A stretch of 14,088 nucleotides of DNA from an uncultured Actinotalea sp. GTDB taxonomy: Bacteria > Actinomycetota > Actinomycetes > Actinomycetales > Cellulomonadaceae. Position numbers and translations under genes: made by a program. Location: assembly GCF_946885855.1 (NCBI RefSeq), contig NZ_CAMPHH010000062.1:1-14088 (forward strand), given 5' to 3'. Below, piece after piece: positions 1 through 6,564 of the stretch. Within the stretch, counting starts at the first letter, position 1. The number at the start of each line of letters is the position of its first letter. The notes under the pieces are model-generated. The model searched no databases, was not told where the DNA came from, and saw nothing but the letters and a program-made list of their open reading frames with translations.

Positions 1-54
1 CGGCCCACACGACGGGCCGGTGCTCCGCGGAGCACCGGCCCGTCGTGTGGGCCG
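1..54 (-). terminator. Perfect 54-bp palindrome, likely terminator of the helicase gene
   Basis: The first 54 bases are their own reverse complement, with 27-bp arms meeting at CCG|CGG between bases 27 and 28. As RNA this folds into one very stable hairpin with a minimal loop. It begins 14 nt after the stop codon of the minus-strand DEAD-box helicase gene, the position expected of an intrinsic terminator. Any U-tract on the minus strand would lie left of base 1 and cannot be seen. Because the structure is symmetric it could also terminate a plus-strand gene arriving from the left. The palindrome could continue beyond the window edge only if the unseen base pairs with base 55. Confidence 0.75.
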
Positions 55-68
55 TGGGGAGCTGCCCG

Positions 69-1784
69 TCAGGCCTCGGCGGGAGCCGAGCTCTCGACCG
101 GCGCGCCCCCGCGCGTCCGGCGACGGTTGCGGCGCCGGCGCGGACGGTCGCCGCCCTCGCCGGCCGGGGCGCCGTCGTCGGCTCGCGCGCCGCCGCCCTC
201 GGGCGAGCTGCCGGCCGCGGCGTCGTCGGCCGGGCCGGACCGCCGGCGGGACCGTCCGCCGGAACGCTCGCCGCCGTCGTCGTCGGAGGAGCGCCGCGCA
301 CCGCCGCGCTCGCCTCCTTCGGCCCGTCGTGAGCCACCTCGGGCGCCACGACCACCCTGCCCGCCGTCGCGCCCGCGGTCACCGCCCGGCTGCTTGCCGC
401 CGCGCTTGCCGGTCTCGCCGAGGTCCTCGAGCACCTCGGCCTCCAGGCCGGCACGGGTGCGCGCCTCCTGGGGCAGGCGGCCCTTGGTGCCCTCGGGGAT
501 GTCGAGCTGCTCGTACAGGTGCGGCGAGGAGGAGTACGTCTCGATCGGCTCCGGGTAGCCGAGGTCGAGCGCGCGGTCGATGAGACCCCACCGGGGGATG
601 TCGTCCCAGTCGACGAAGGTCACGGCGGTGCCGGTCTTGCCCGCCCGGCCGGTCCGGCCGGTCCGGTGCAGGTAGGTCTTCTCGTCCTCCGGGCACTGGT
701 AGTTGACGACGTGCGTCACGTCGTCGACGTCGATGCCGCGGGCCGCGACGTCGGTCGCCACGAGGACGTCGATCTTGCCGGACCGGAAGGCGCGCAGCGC
801 CTGCTCGCGGGCGCCCTGGCCCAGGTCGCCGTGGATCGCACCTGCGGCGAACCCGCGCTCGGTCAGGTCGTCGGCGACCTTGGCGGCCGTGCGCTTGGTA
901 CGGGCGAAGACGATCGTCAGGCCGCGTCCGCGCGCCTGGAGGATCCGGGCGAGCATCTCGACCTTGTCCAGGGCGTGGGCGCGGTAGACGACCTGCTTGA
1001 TCGCCTTGAGCGTCGCGCCCTGGTCGTCCGGGTCGGCCGCGCGGATGTGCGTCGGCTGGGTCATGTACCGCCGGGCCATCGCGACGACGGCGCCCGGCAT
1101 GGTCGCGGAGAAGAGCATGGTGTGGCGGGACGCCGGGGTCTTCGCGAGGAGCTTCTCGACGTCGGGCAGGAAGCCCAGGTCGAGCATCTCGTCCGCCTCG
1201 TCCAGCACGACCGTCTTGGCGCGGGTGAGGTCCAGGTGCCCCTGGTTCATCAGGTCGATCATGCGGCCCGGCGTGCCGACGACGACCTCGACGCCGCGGT
1301 GCAGCGCCTCGACCTGAGGCTCGTACGCGCGGCCGCCGTAGACCTGGAGGACGCGGACGCCGCGACGCCGCGACGCCGTGTCGAGGTCCCCGGCCACCTG
1401 CACCGCGAGCTCGCGGGTGGGCACGATGACGACGGCCTGGGGCTTGCCCGGGGCGGGCAGGGCGGAGAAGCCGTTCTCGTCGGGGGCCACGACGTGCTCG
1501 AGCAGCGGCAGGCCGAAGCCGAGCGTCTTGCCGGTGCCCGTCTTGGCCTGGCCGATGATGTCGTGCCGGGAGAGCGCGACCGGCAGGGTCAGCGCCTGGA
1601 TGGGGAACGGATGCGTGATGCCGGCGTCGGCGAGGGCCTGGACGATCTCGTCGCGGATGCCGAAGTCCGCGAAGGTCTTCTCGACGGGGACGTCGGCCGG
1701 GGCGGCGACGACCGCCTCGGGCAGGTCCTGCTCGGAGAGCTCGTCGGCGAGCTGGTCGATGGGCTGGTCTGTCGGTTCGGTCAT
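69..1784 (-). CDS. DEAD-box ATP-dependent RNA helicase (RhlE/DeaD-like)
   Basis: Cytoplasmic RNA helicase of 571 aa that unwinds or remodels RNA duplexes using ATP, probably in ribosome assembly or RNA decay. All family motifs are present in order: Q-motif region (F38 to Q63), Walker A AKTGTGKT (80-87), VPTRELA (121-127), TPGR (171-174), DEAD (195-198), SAT (226-228), VATDVAARGID (342-352) and HRTGRTGRAG (373-382). Residues from about 455 to the end form a disordered tail rich in R, G, D and E with RGG-like segments, typical of actinobacterial RhlE-type proteins and likely to bind RNA. I chose the ATG at 1784 because GGAG lies 7 nt upstream and the protein family starts here. An upstream in-frame extension reaches 1946 but looks like non-coding leader. 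The gene is divergent from the MiaE_2 gene and, as I recall, corresponds to M. tuberculosis Rv3211. RhlE versus DeaD/CsdA assignment is not certain. Confidence 0.95.
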   Translation of the reverse strand: MTEPTDQPIDQLADELSEQDLPEAVVAAPADVPVEKTFADFGIRDEIVQALADAGITHPFPIQALTLPVALSRHDIIGQAKTGTGKTLGFGLPLLEHVVAPDENGFSALPAPGKPQAVVIVPTRELAVQVAGDLDTASRRRGVRVLQVYGGRAYEPQVEALHRGVEVVVGTPGRMIDLMNQGHLDLTRAKTVVLDEADEMLDLGFLPDVEKLLAKTPASRHTMLFSATMPGAVVAMARRYMTQPTHIRAADPDDQGATLKAIKQVVYRAHALDKVEMLARILQARGRGLTIVFARTKRTAAKVADDLTERGFAAGAIHGDLGQGAREQALRAFRSGKIDVLVATDVAARGIDVDDVTHVVNYQCPEDEKTYLHRTGRTGRAGKTGTAVTFVDWDDIPRWGLIDRALDLGYPEPIETYSSSPHLYEQLDIPEGTKGRLPQEARTRAGLEAEVLEDLGETGKRGGKQPGGDRGRDGGQGGRGARGGSRRAEGGERGGARRSSDDDGGERSGGRSRRRSGPADDAAAGSSPEGGGARADDGAPAGEGGDRPRRRRNRRRTRGGAPVESSAPAEA

Positions 1785-1997
1785 GCGGGTGCTCCACGGT
1801 GTCTGCCACGGGGCCACACGCGTCGGGCGGTCAGCGGGACCTCGTCGCAACCGGAGGGCTGCGGGGTCGGGTCCCGGACACGCACCGAGCGGGCCGCGCC
1901 GCGGTGGGGGCCGGCAGCCGATCGCGGAGTGCCGACCCCGGCGCACAGGTCCGGGGCGAAGGTGTCGGGACGACCGGTCAACCGAATGAACGCCTCG

Positions 1998-2003
1998 ATG
2001 CTA
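1998..2003 (-). promoter_or_regulatory. Candidate -10 box for the helicase gene
   Basis: On the minus strand this reads TAGCAT, which fits the actinobacterial TANNNT -10 pattern. No convincing TTGACA-like -35 is visible. If used, transcription would start near 1991 and give a leader of about 200 nt before the helicase ATG at 1784. The rest of the divergent region 1785-2074 holds no gene I can support. Confidence 0.3.
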
Positions 2004-2062
2004 TCGGACGCACCCGACAGAGGGCCGCAGGAGCGGCGTCCGGCGGGCCGGGCGGGCGGCAC

Positions 2063-2068
2063 TAGCCT
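2063..2068 (+). promoter_or_regulatory. -10 box TAGCCT for a leaderless MiaE_2-family transcript
   Basis: TAGCCT ends 6 nt before the ATG at 2075, so a transcription start 7 nt downstream of the box would fall on the A of the start codon. No Shine-Dalgarno-like sequence lies before the ATG. This is the standard layout of leaderless actinobacterial transcripts and supports the chosen start. Confidence 0.6.
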
Positions 2069-2074
2069 GGTCGG

Positions 2075-2851
2075 ATGAGCGGAACGACGACGTCGCGCGA
2101 GTCCGGCGAGGGCGTCCCGGCGCCCGGGACGGCGCCGGGAACGCCTCCCGGCCCGGCTCCGGGCACGCCCGCCGGCGCGGCCATCGGCCCGGACGCCGGT
2201 GCGGGCACGGAGGACTCGCTCTCCGTGCTCGGCATGGTCGCCTACCTCGAGCTCGCCGCCTTCACCCGGCTCGCCGCCGACGCCGGCCTGGCCCCGACCC
2301 TCGGCCAGCGCCTCGAGCTGAGCGGTCTCGCGCGGCAGGCCCTCGAGCACGTGGACCGGGTGCGCGCGCGCATCGAGGAGCTGGGGGCCGAGCTCGAGCC
2401 GGTCATGGGTCCGCACGCCGGGGTCCTCGTCGAGTTCGACACCCGGACGGTGCCGAGCACCTGGTGGGAGCGGCTGCTCAAGGCGTACGTCGGCTACGGC
2501 GTCGCGGACGACTTCTGCCGCGCGCTCGCCCGCGCCGTCGACGACCGGACGCGCGCCGTCGTCGGTGACGTCCTCGAGGGGGAGGCGCACACGGACCTGG
2601 TCGTGCGGTCGCTGGCCCAGGCGGCCGAGCAGGACCCGACGTTGGCCTCGCGCCTGGCGCTGTGGGGGCGTCGCCTCGTCGGCGAGGCGCTCAACGCGGT
2701 GGCGGCCGTCCTGGAGTCGCACCCGCAGCTGCGGGAGCTGCTCGAGCCGGCGATGGCGGACGAGCGCGGCGCCGACGCCCAGCAGCGGCTGTTCGCGCTG
2801 CTCACCGCCGAGCACAGCCGCCGGATGGGACGCCTCGGCCTCGCCGCGTGA
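2075..2851 (+). CDS. Ferritin-like fold protein, MiaE_2 family (putative tRNA hydroxylase-like)
   Basis: Protein of 258 aa. The first 45 or so residues are low-complexity, rich in Pro, Gly, Ala and Thr with recurring PGT units, and probably disordered. From about residue 48 it is predicted to be mostly alpha-helical and resembles the actinobacterial ferritin-like family annotated as tRNA-(ms2io6A)-hydroxylase-like (MiaE_2, PF13794). Acidic and His residues that might bind a di-iron centre include E59, E91, H92, E168, E170 and H172, but I cannot assign the ligand set with certainty. The C-terminal motif AEHSRRMGRLGL is typical of the family as I know it. True MiaE activity has not been shown for these proteins to my knowledge, so the name describes the fold. 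The gene is divergent from the helicase and converges on DUF3107 with a 10-bp gap. It appears to correspond to Rv3210c. Confidence 0.85.
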   Translation: MSGTTTSRESGEGVPAPGTAPGTPPGPAPGTPAGAAIGPDAGAGTEDSLSVLGMVAYLELAAFTRLAADAGLAPTLGQRLELSGLARQALEHVDRVRARIEELGAELEPVMGPHAGVLVEFDTRTVPSTWWERLLKAYVGYGVADDFCRALARAVDDRTRAVVGDVLEGEAHTDLVVRSLAQAAEQDPTLASRLALWGRRLVGEALNAVAAVLESHPQLRELLEPAMADERGADAQQRLFALLTAEHSRRMGRLGLAA

Positions 2852-2861
2852 CGCCGCCGCG

Positions 2862-3086
2862 TCAGATGTTGTGGAAGCCGACCTTCCGGGTCTCGTCGCT
2901 GCCGATCTCGACGTAGGCGACCGTGCCGCTCGGCACGAGGAAGTGCCGGCCCCGGGTGTCGGTGAGCTGCAGGGCGCTGCCGGACTCCAGGGCGGCGGCG
3001 ACGGCGGCGGACACCTCGTCAGCGGTCTTGTCGGTCTCGAACACCAGCTCGCGCCCCACGTTCTGCACGCCGATCGTGATCTCCAC
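2862..3086 (-). CDS. DUF3107 family small protein
   Basis: Small cytoplasmic protein of 74 aa that matches the DUF3107 family (M. tuberculosis Rv3208A/TB9.4) over its full length. Recognisable points are the start MEITIGVQNVGRELVFET and the conserved end VAYVEIGS...RKVGFHNI. The predicted pattern is a short beta-alpha-beta fold with no membrane segment and no cysteine. Its biochemical role is unknown. It starts with GTG preceded by a strong GAGGAG Shine-Dalgarno sequence 7 nt away, which fixes the start. It lies downstream of the TetR gene on the same strand with a 134-nt gap that contains its own candidate -10 box. Confidence 0.92.
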   Translation of the reverse strand: MEITIGVQNVGRELVFETDKTADEVSAAVAAALESGSALQLTDTRGRHFLVPSGTVAYVEIGSDETRKVGFHNI

Positions 3087-3093
3087 GTCTTCT

Positions 3094-3099
3094 CTCCTC
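3094..3099 (-). promoter_or_regulatory. Strong Shine-Dalgarno site of the DUF3107 gene
   Basis: On the minus strand GAGGAG sits 7 nt before the GTG start at 3086. This is the clearest ribosome binding site in the window and contrasts with the leaderless-type starts of its neighbours. It decides the GTG start. Confidence 0.75.
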
Positions 3100-3125
3100 A
3101 GCCGTCGGGTCGTGACCTGCGCGCC

Positions 3126-3131
3126 ATCCTA
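3126..3131 (-). promoter_or_regulatory. -10 box TAGGAT upstream of the DUF3107 gene
   Basis: On the minus strand this reads TAGGAT, a good match to TANNNT. Transcription would start near 3119, leaving a leader of about 33 nt that carries the GAGGAG ribosome binding site. No clear -35 is seen. It suggests DUF3107 has its own promoter in addition to any read-through from the TetR gene. Confidence 0.45.
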
Positions 3132-3220
3132 GGCACGCGTTGCCGCGGTGGAGCCCGCCAGGGGCACCTGTCCGCCGAGAGCGATCAGCGCGCCAGGGTT
3201 GGCACAGCGTGCGCCGGCGG

Positions 3221-3883
3221 TCAGGCCCCGGCCGGGGAGTCCGCGGCGGAGGCGGCGGCGCGGTCCCGGACGAGCCCGGCGACGCCGCGCCAGGACAGGT
3301 CCGTGACGAGCTCGACCGCCCGCTCCACCGCGACGTCGCCGGTGCGGTAGCGGTTGGTCGCCGCCACCTGGGCCATGCCGACGAGGGCCGCCGCGGCGAG
3401 CCGGGCCTCCGCGTCGTCGAGGCCCGCGACGCCCTGCAACCCACGACAGATCGCCTGCGCGGCCTCGGCGGAGGCGTGCTCGACGCGCAGCCGGACGTCC
3501 GCGTCCCGGGTCACGTCGGACTCGAACAGCAGCGAGAAGGACTCCCCGGCCTGCTCGACGAACTCCACGTACGCCCCGACGATCGCGCGGACGACGTCCC
3601 GCCCGGTCGTGTCCCGCTCGGGGATCGCCGCCAGCGCGGCGTCGATGCGCGCGACCAGTGCCTCCCCGCGGTGGTCGACGACGGCGAGGTAGAGGTCCAG
3701 CTTGGAGGGGAAGTGCCGGTACAGGACCGGCTTGCTGACGGCCGCGGCGTCCGCGATGTCGTCCATCGAGACGTGGTGGAAGCCCTCGCGGGCGAAGAGG
3801 TCCTGGGCGACCTCGAGGATCTGCGCACGTCGCGCCCCCGCCGGCATCCGCGCGGCCCGCGGACGTCCGGCGGCTTCGCTCAT
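3221..3883 (-). CDS. TetR/AcrR-family transcriptional regulator
   Basis: Dimeric DNA-binding repressor-type protein of 220 aa. The N-terminal helix-turn-helix domain spans about residues 17-65, with the typical run ILEVAQDLFAREGF, then MDDIADAAAVSKPVLYRHF and PSKLDLY. The remaining residues form the helical ligand-binding and dimer domain, whose ligand cannot be read from sequence. The ATG at 3883 is preceded at 6 nt by a TAGCAT -10 box, indicating a leaderless transcript. It is divergent from the DUF3152 protease gene with only 65 bp between the starts, so it may regulate itself and that gene. Position and orientation match M. tuberculosis Rv3208. Identification as TetR family is secure; the target genes are inference. 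Confidence 0.95.
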   Translation of the reverse strand: MSEAAGRPRAARMPAGARRAQILEVAQDLFAREGFHHVSMDDIADAAAVSKPVLYRHFPSKLDLYLAVVDHRGEALVARIDAALAAIPERDTTGRDVVRAIVGAYVEFVEQAGESFSLLFESDVTRDADVRLRVEHASAEAAQAICRGLQGVAGLDDAEARLAAAALVGMAQVAATNRYRTGDVAVERAVELVTDLSWRGVAGLVRDRAAASAADSPAGA

Positions 3884-3889
3884 CCGTCG

Positions 3890-3895
3890 ATGCTA
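3890..3895 (-). promoter_or_regulatory. -10 box TAGCAT for a leaderless tetR transcript
   Basis: On the minus strand TAGCAT ends 6 nt before the ATG of the TetR gene at 3883. There is no Shine-Dalgarno-like sequence. The spacing is identical to that upstream of the gene at 2075, which supports leaderless transcription. Confidence 0.6.
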
Positions 3896-3936
3896 GCGAC
3901 GCCCGTCGCCCCTGTGCCGCCGAACGGCCGGGGTGC

Positions 3937-3942
3937 CACGAT
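3937..3942 (+). promoter_or_regulatory. Weak -10-like box before the DUF3152 gene
   Basis: CACGAT ends 6 nt before the GTG start at 3949. It differs from TANNNT at the first base, but the spacing equals that of the two stronger boxes nearby. It is a plausible but weaker leaderless promoter facing away from the tetR promoter. Confidence 0.35.
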
Positions 3943-3948
3943 GGGCGG

Positions 3949-4866
3949 GTGTCACCGGCAGCGCGCAGCACCCGAACGGCCCACGGCCGCCGGCGTGCGG
4001 CGCGCCGTCGGGCGCCCGGGTGGTGCGGCCGGACCGTGGTCGCGCTCGCCGCGGTGCTCGCGACCGCGGGCGGGACCGGCGCCGCAGCGCTGGTTGACGC
4101 CGTCGTCGTCAGCCCGGCGGCCGGGGAGGCGCAGGACGCCGCGACGGTCCGGGCCGCGGTCCTCGATCGCGTCGGCACGGACGTCGCGGCGCGGGCAGGG
4201 GACACCGGTGGCGCGGGAGCCGACGCGGCGTCGTCCGCCGACCTGGCCCCGGCGGGGCCGGCCCAGCCGGTGCAGGTCCCGGTGCCCGACGGCCTGACGG
4301 TCGACGACGTCGCCGCGGGCCTCCTCAGCCGGGCCGTGCCGGTCTCCGCGGGGGGCGAGCTGACCGTGGTGGCGGGGTCCGAGCCGGCGCCGCTCCCGGA
4401 CCGGATCGTGCGGACGGTCCGGGTCGAGGTGGAGGCCGGCCTGGAGGTCGACGGGCCGCTCTTCGCCCGCCTGGTCATGGACACGCTCAACGACCCCCGC
4501 GGCTGGCCCGCCGAGGGCGAGCTCACCTTCGCCCGCACCGACGGTGAGGCGGACCTGCGGGTCGTGCTGGCTTCGCCGCAGAAGGTCGACCAGATGTGCG
4601 CCCCCCTGCGCACGCTCAGCCGCTACTCGTGCGGCCGGTACGGGCACGCCGCCCTCAACCACACGAACTGGGTGCAGGCGACCGAGGAGTTCGCGGACCT
4701 GACCCAGTACCGCCAGTACCTGGTCAACCACGAGGTCGGCCACCTGCTCGGGCGCGGGCACGAGGACTGCGGCGCCGCCGGGCAGGTCGCGCCCGTCATG
4801 CAGCAGCAGACGATCCGGGTGGCGCCGTGCCTGCCGAACGCCTGGCCCTACCCGGACGGGGCGTAG
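3949..4866 (+). CDS. DUF3152 secreted or membrane-anchored zinc metalloprotease (metzincin-like)
   Basis: Protein of 305 aa with an Arg-rich N-terminus (1-28), one hydrophobic segment (about 29-50) that serves as signal peptide or membrane anchor, an Ala/Gly-rich spacer, and an extracellular C-terminal domain matching DUF3152. The metal site is the extended metzincin signature: H261-E262-x2-H265-x2-G268-x2-H271, where the three His bind zinc and Glu is the catalytic base. M284 in PVMQQQ is placed like a Met-turn. Cysteines at 217, 228, 274 and 294 could form two disulfides outside the cell. The substrate is unknown. The GTG start at 3949 keeps the positively charged n-region. The protein appears to correspond to Rv3207c. 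It is divergent from the TetR gene and ends 34 nt before a hairpin terminator. Confidence 0.88.
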   Translation: MSPAARSTRTAHGRRRAARRRAPGWCGRTVVALAAVLATAGGTGAAALVDAVVVSPAAGEAQDAATVRAAVLDRVGTDVAARAGDTGGAGADAASSADLAPAGPAQPVQVPVPDGLTVDDVAAGLLSRAVPVSAGGELTVVAGSEPAPLPDRIVRTVRVEVEAGLEVDGPLFARLVMDTLNDPRGWPAEGELTFARTDGEADLRVVLASPQKVDQMCAPLRTLSRYSCGRYGHAALNHTNWVQATEEFADLTQYRQYLVNHEVGHLLGRGHEDCGAAGQVAPVMQQQTIRVAPCLPNAWPYPDGA

Positions 4867-4900
4867 GCGGCGTCTCGCTGCGTTCGGCGGGGTCGGTCCG

Positions 4901-4925
4901 GGCCGGCCGCTGGTGCGGCACGGCC
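4901..4925. terminator. Bulged hairpin between convergent genes, likely bidirectional terminator
   Basis: GGCCGGCCGC (4901-4910), loop TGGT, then GCGGC and CGGCC (4915-4919, 4921-4925) form a 10-bp all-GC stem with one bulged A at 4920. It sits between the convergent DUF3152 and heme oxygenase genes, 34 nt after the first stop and 2 nt after the second. No U-tract follows, as is common in actinobacteria. Confidence 0.55.
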
Positions 4926-4927
4926 GG

Positions 4928-5611
4928 TCAGGCGCAGGAGGCCGCTGCGCTCCTGGTCCGGTGGTCGGTCCCCAGCGCGGCGAGCACCGCGCGGTTGTGG
5001 CCGAAGGCGAGGCGCGCCTCGGTGACGACGGCGTCCTGCTCCGCGGCCGACAGGGCGAGGGCGTCGAGGCGCGCACGGTAGAGGTCGCGCAGCGGCTTGA
5101 TCGTCCGAGGGCCGTCGAAGCGGTAGAAGGACAGACCGGCGTCGGCGAGCCCGTAGTGCTGCTGGAGCGCGCGGTGGATCACCTGGCCGCCGGCGAGGTC
5201 ACCGAGGTACCGCGTGTAGGCGTGCGCGACCCAACGGGTCAGGTGGGTGCGGGTGGAGCGGAGGCGGTCCGCGTAGTCCCGGGTCGCGGCGCGAACGGCG
5301 GGCCGCTCGCCCGGGGTGCGGGCGAGCAGGTGGCGCAGGTCGTCGTCGATCGCCGGGGCGCGGTGGAGCTCGGTGAGGACGACCGTCTGGGCGCGCTGGT
5401 CGTGACGGACGAGCTCGGTCGCGGCGCCCTCGAGGGCGGTGTAGATCGCGTGCTGCTGCACGGCGAGGTCGGTGTAGGCGGCGACGTCGAGCCGGCCGGT
5501 CAGCAGGTCCTCGACGAAGCCCGTGCCCTCGGCGGCGCGGTGCTCCGCGCGGGTGCCCTCGCGCAGCGCCACGGACAGGGCCGTGGTGGGGCGCGTGGTG
5601 GTGTGGTGCAC
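4928..5611 (-). CDS. Heme oxygenase (biliverdin-producing)
   Basis: Cytoplasmic enzyme of 227 aa that opens heme with O2 and reductant to biliverdin, CO and Fe2+, mainly for iron release. Family landmarks are the proximal heme ligand H24 in LREGTRAEHRAAE, the distal helix with YTRYLGDLAGGQ (132-143) containing the GDxxGG turn and D138 (equivalent of human HO-1 Asp140), and SFYRFDG (161-167). Length matches bacterial heme oxygenases. I chose the GTG at 5611 because the GGGGG run 4 nt upstream can act as a ribosome binding site and the homologous region begins 13 residues later; an open frame continues upstream to 5779 but runs into the neighbouring gene. No heme transporter or reductase gene is adjacent. 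Two overlapping inverted repeats lie just upstream and may control it. Confidence 0.93.
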   Translation of the reverse strand: MHHTTTRPTTALSVALREGTRAEHRAAEGTGFVEDLLTGRLDVAAYTDLAVQQHAIYTALEGAATELVRHDQRAQTVVLTELHRAPAIDDDLRHLLARTPGERPAVRAATRDYADRLRSTRTHLTRWVAHAYTRYLGDLAGGQVIHRALQQHYGLADAGLSFYRFDGPRTIKPLRDLYRARLDALALSAAEQDAVVTEARLAFGHNRAVLAALGTDHRTRSAAASCA

Positions 5612-5622
5612 GGATCCCCCGT

Positions 5623-5668
5623 CCGCTCGGTGAGGGGCGACGGTACCCGAGCGGCCGTGCGGGTACCG
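5623..5668 (-). promoter_or_regulatory. Two overlapping, mutually exclusive inverted repeats upstream of heme oxygenase
   Basis: Repeat A pairs CGGTACCCG (5641-5649) with CGGGTACCG (5660-5668), 9-bp arms with a 10-nt loop. Repeat B pairs CCGCTCGG (5623-5630) with CCGAGCGG (5647-5654). The arms overlap at 5647-5649, so both hairpins cannot form fully together in one RNA. Repeat B ends 2 nt before the GGGGG ribosome binding site of the heme oxygenase gene. Repeat A starts 17 nt after the stop of the PKD-protein gene and could instead be that operon's terminator, or a DNA operator. A TACCGT box (minus strand, 5640-5645) could be a -10 element inside repeat A. Confidence 0.4.
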
Positions 5669-5685
5669 CACGACCACCGGCGGGA

Positions 5686-6564
5686 TCACGGCTCGGCGAC
5701 CAGCCGGGGCACCGCCTCCTCCACGGTCGTGGTGAAGGGCGGCGAGGTCGTGGTCGCCGTCCCGTCGACCGGGATCCACGGGCCGGCGCCCGCGACCTGG
5801 AACTCCCCGCGCCAGGTCGTCTCGAGCTGGACGGTGTACTCACCGGGTGCGTCGTAGGGGCGGGAGACCGTGTGGTCCGGGTAGGGCAGGCCGGGATCGT
5901 CCGTGACGAGGGGTGCCTCGCCGTCGCCGAAGTCCCACACGTAGCGGACCGGTGTCGCACGGACGGTGACCGGCACGCCGAGCACCGTGGTGGCGAGGGT
6001 CTGCGGGGCGGGGTCCGTGAAGACGATGAGCGGCATGGTGACGAGGCCGCGGCCGTCGGCCGGCTGGAAGGACGGCGTGGACGGCGCCAGCGGGAGCCGT
6101 CGGAAGTCCTCGGCCGAGACGGTCACGGTCACGGGCGGGTCCTCGGGGCAGCCGCCGTCGTCGACCTGCTCCCACGGGCCGGTGAAGAGCCCGGATGCCG
6201 GGTCGGTGGGCCGGCGGAACAGCGGGTCGACGGCCGTGGCCCCGTCCTCGCACGTCCGGACGGTCTCGAAGGACGCGGTGCCGTCGACGCACGTCGTGGG
6301 GGAGGTGCCTGCGCCGTCCAGCGAGCCGCACACGGTGTCCGGCATGCGCTTGAAGGTGTACGTGGTGGTCGAGTCGTTGGTGACCGGGGCGGTTGGCTTC
6401 GTGCCGGCTGGTGCTCCCCGGGTGCCCTTGAGAACGATGTCGCTCTCGTCCGAGCGTCCGCCGAAGGCGCCCCGTCCCTCCGCGTCGGCGTGCGCAGGGA
6501 TGGACGGCCCGAGCGTTACGACAAGCGCGAGCGTCGCGGCAGGAACCCGCCCCCGACCGTTCAC
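5686..6564 (-). CDS. Secreted PKD-domain-containing protein
   Basis: Exported protein of 292 aa. Residues 1-26 form a signal peptide with a hydrophobic core ALVVTLGPSIP and an AHA cleavage site. The mature N-terminal half is not recognisable beyond cysteines at 79, 92, 105 and 139, likely paired as disulfides. Residues about 205-255 form a PKD (Ig-like) domain, seen from YVWDFGDGE (208-216), the turn YDAPGEYTVQL and the length. Such domains mediate protein or carbohydrate binding; there is no catalytic motif and no cell-wall sorting signal. The GTG start at 6564 overlaps the TGA of the upstream lipoprotein gene (GTGA), implying translational coupling, and a GGGAGAAG stretch just upstream can serve as ribosome binding site. 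Function unknown; it probably works with the lipoprotein. Confidence 0.85.
   Translation of the reverse strand: MNGRGRVPAATLALVVTLGPSIPAHADAEGRGAFGGRSDESDIVLKGTRGAPAGTKPTAPVTNDSTTTYTFKRMPDTVCGSLDGAGTSPTTCVDGTASFETVRTCEDGATAVDPLFRRPTDPASGLFTGPWEQVDDGGCPEDPPVTVTVSAEDFRRLPLAPSTPSFQPADGRGLVTMPLIVFTDPAPQTLATTVLGVPVTVRATPVRYVWDFGDGEAPLVTDDPGLPYPDHTVSRPYDAPGEYTVQLETTWRGEFQVAGAGPWIPVDGTATTTSPPFTTTVEEAVPRLVAEP

Noticed and set aside
628..667. Short GC-rich tandem-like repeat of CCGGCCGGT units
   Set aside because: It encodes the repeated TGRTGRAG of helicase motif VI, so coding constraint explains it.
1350..1380. Repeated CGACGCCG units near the middle of the helicase gene
   Set aside because: Short coding repeat for a run of Arg residues in the helicase; too few copies to be a separate element.
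519..2078. Long plus-strand open frame opposite the DEAD-box helicase
   Set aside because: The minus strand encodes all helicase motifs in order; the plus-strand translation has no family match and runs through the intergenic region.
1781..2815. Minus-strand open frame opposite the MiaE_2 gene, spanning the divergent promoter region
   Set aside because: It conflicts with the better supported gene on the plus strand and would run antisense to it through the promoter region.
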